This document shows positions 63,536 through 64,000 of a stretch of 64,000 nt of DNA, one piece after another. Position 1 is the first letter of the stretch; every line of letters begins with the position of its first letter. Where the stretch lies: assembly GCF_900098925.1 (NCBI RefSeq), contig NZ_LT622352.1, forward strand, positions 1 to 64,000. The letters are read 5' to 3'. The notes under the pieces were generated by a model. That model made no database searches, was not told the origin of the DNA, and saw nothing but the letters and a program-made list of their open reading frames with translations. This DNA comes from Bacillus massiliglaciei. GTDB lineage: Bacteria > Bacillota > Bacilli > Bacillales > DSM-1321. Position numbers and translations under genes: made by a program.

Positions 63536-63823
63536 ATGAAAGAATTATTTCCGCGCGGACATGTAATGGGATTCATATTCTCACTGGTTCTGACTGCCGT
63601 AGCCTTAGCCGTAGTGGTTTGGGATATGTCTTACGCTGTAGGGATGACCGTTCTTCTTGTTACAGCATTCATCCAGGCAGCCGTTCAGCTGGTTATGTTC
63701 ATGCATGCCGGTGAATCAGAGGATAAAAAATCTGTATATACGAACATTTATTACGCCGTATTCATTGCTTTAGTTGTCGTTTTCGGTACACTATTGACAA
63801 TGGTGTGGGGTTACCAATATTAA
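63536..63823 (+). CDS. qoxD: Cytochrome aa3 quinol oxidase subunit IV
   Basis: 95 residues with three helices (about 10-30, 37-58, 70-92). FPRGHVMGFIFSLVLTAVAL, then FIQAAVQLVMFMHAGE, is typical of the CyoD/QoxD family. It starts two bases after qoxC stops and ends the operon ahead of the terminator. Confidence 0.95.
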   Translation: MKELFPRGHVMGFIFSLVLTAVALAVVVWDMSYAVGMTVLLVTAFIQAAVQLVMFMHAGESEDKKSVYTNIYYAVFIALVVVFGTLLTMVWGYQY

Positions 63824-63830
63824 GAACAGC

Positions 63831-63858
63831 AAAAGAGCGCCATTCGGCGCTTTTTTTT
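63831..63858 (+). terminator. Terminator of qoxABCD
   Basis: GCGCC (63837-63841) pairs with GGCGC (63846-63850), extended by A-T pairs, followed by eight Ts. Confidence 0.88.
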
Positions 63859-64000
63859 ATTTATCCCAAACAAAAAGGCCAGAGAATCGATCCTGTACGC
63901 TCCCCTGCCCTTCTATATCATCCATCAAGAAAGAATGGCCCTTCTCATTATCAAAGCCTGTTCCTTCTGCGGCTTGTCTTTTCTACCATTTCTTCTGAAG

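Noticed and set aside
63859..64000. C-terminal end of a further minus-strand gene at the right edge
   Set aside because: Stops occur in all minus-strand frames and nothing recognisable is encoded in the visible 140 bases.
1..64000. CRISPR array, tRNA or rRNA genes, prophage or toxin-antitoxin module
   Set aside because: No regularly spaced repeats, tRNA-like cloverleaf, rRNA stretch, phage structural gene or toxin-antitoxin pair was seen on either strand.

Overview
The window reads as a chromosomal segment of a Gram-positive, endospore-forming, motile Bacillaceae species. The evidence is a set of Bacillus-type genes: mreBH, motAB, a KinA-type kinase, comFB, dacC, qoxABCD and aspartokinase III. 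Shine-Dalgarno sites are strong, many starts are TTG or GTG, and U-tailed intrinsic terminators are abundant. Riboswitch and operator types fit the same group (FMN, preQ1-I, WalR, TnrA/GlnR and Fur sites). Gene blocks recall B. subtilis neighbourhoods (yfkH/yfkK/yfkM; dctP-ydbI; an amtB-PII pair), but the order is rearranged.

Layout. 1-1818: a group IIC intron entering from the left edge, inserted directly behind a terminator. 1.9-9.7 kb: YihY/YtxH membrane genes, DUF1128, molybdenum cofactor genes (moeA, mobB), methionine aminopeptidase, a DJ-1/PfpI protein, comFB and the flagellar stator. 10-16.4 kb: a RocB-type peptidase, an AbrB-family membrane protein, mreBH, a second YihY protein and nanoRNase NrnB. 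16.6-18.7 kb: an FMN-riboswitch operon ribE-ribB-ribH that lacks ribD and the RibA domain. 19-26.5 kb: a wrecked polysaccharide deacetylase, methionine gamma-lyase, a DEAD-box-family helicase, a sporulation-type histidine kinase, a molybdopterin oxidoreductase and a frameshifted PNPOx-like gene. 26.5-29.3 kb: one IS3-family element nested in another. 29.3-43.4 kb: metabolite repair, signal peptidase, PBP4a, a chemoreceptor, an M20 peptidase, a WalR-box 3D-domain protein, a ketopantoate reductase-like gene, dctP, an AI-2E-family protein and a CoA-transferase with a LytTR regulator. 44.5-49.6 kb: an IS200 element, amtB-glnK plus a small unlisted gene, and cstA with its YbdD partner. 49.8-54.6 kb: a heterodimeric ABC exporter, one half broken by a second identical IS3 copy. 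54.7-64 kb: a Fur-box-preceded structured RNA candidate, an MFS exporter, aspartokinase III, preQ1-controlled queF and the cytochrome aa3 quinol oxidase operon.

How it works together. Most genes are single-gene or two- to four-gene housekeeping units separated by terminators. Links visible in the sequence are Moco synthesis with a Moco enzyme in the same window, nitrogen control (TnrA/GlnR box, AmtB, PII), carbon overflow and starvation (CoA-transferase with a cre-like site, dctP, cstA) and envelope maintenance (mreBH, dacC, the 3D-domain protein).

The region shows recent decay and mobile-element activity: two identical 1289-bp IS copies with 3-bp target duplications, three pseudogenes, an IS200 and a group II intron. 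The most promising undescribed item is the strongly structured, C-rich, terminator-ended transcript predicted behind a near-consensus Fur box at about 55.0-55.24 kb.
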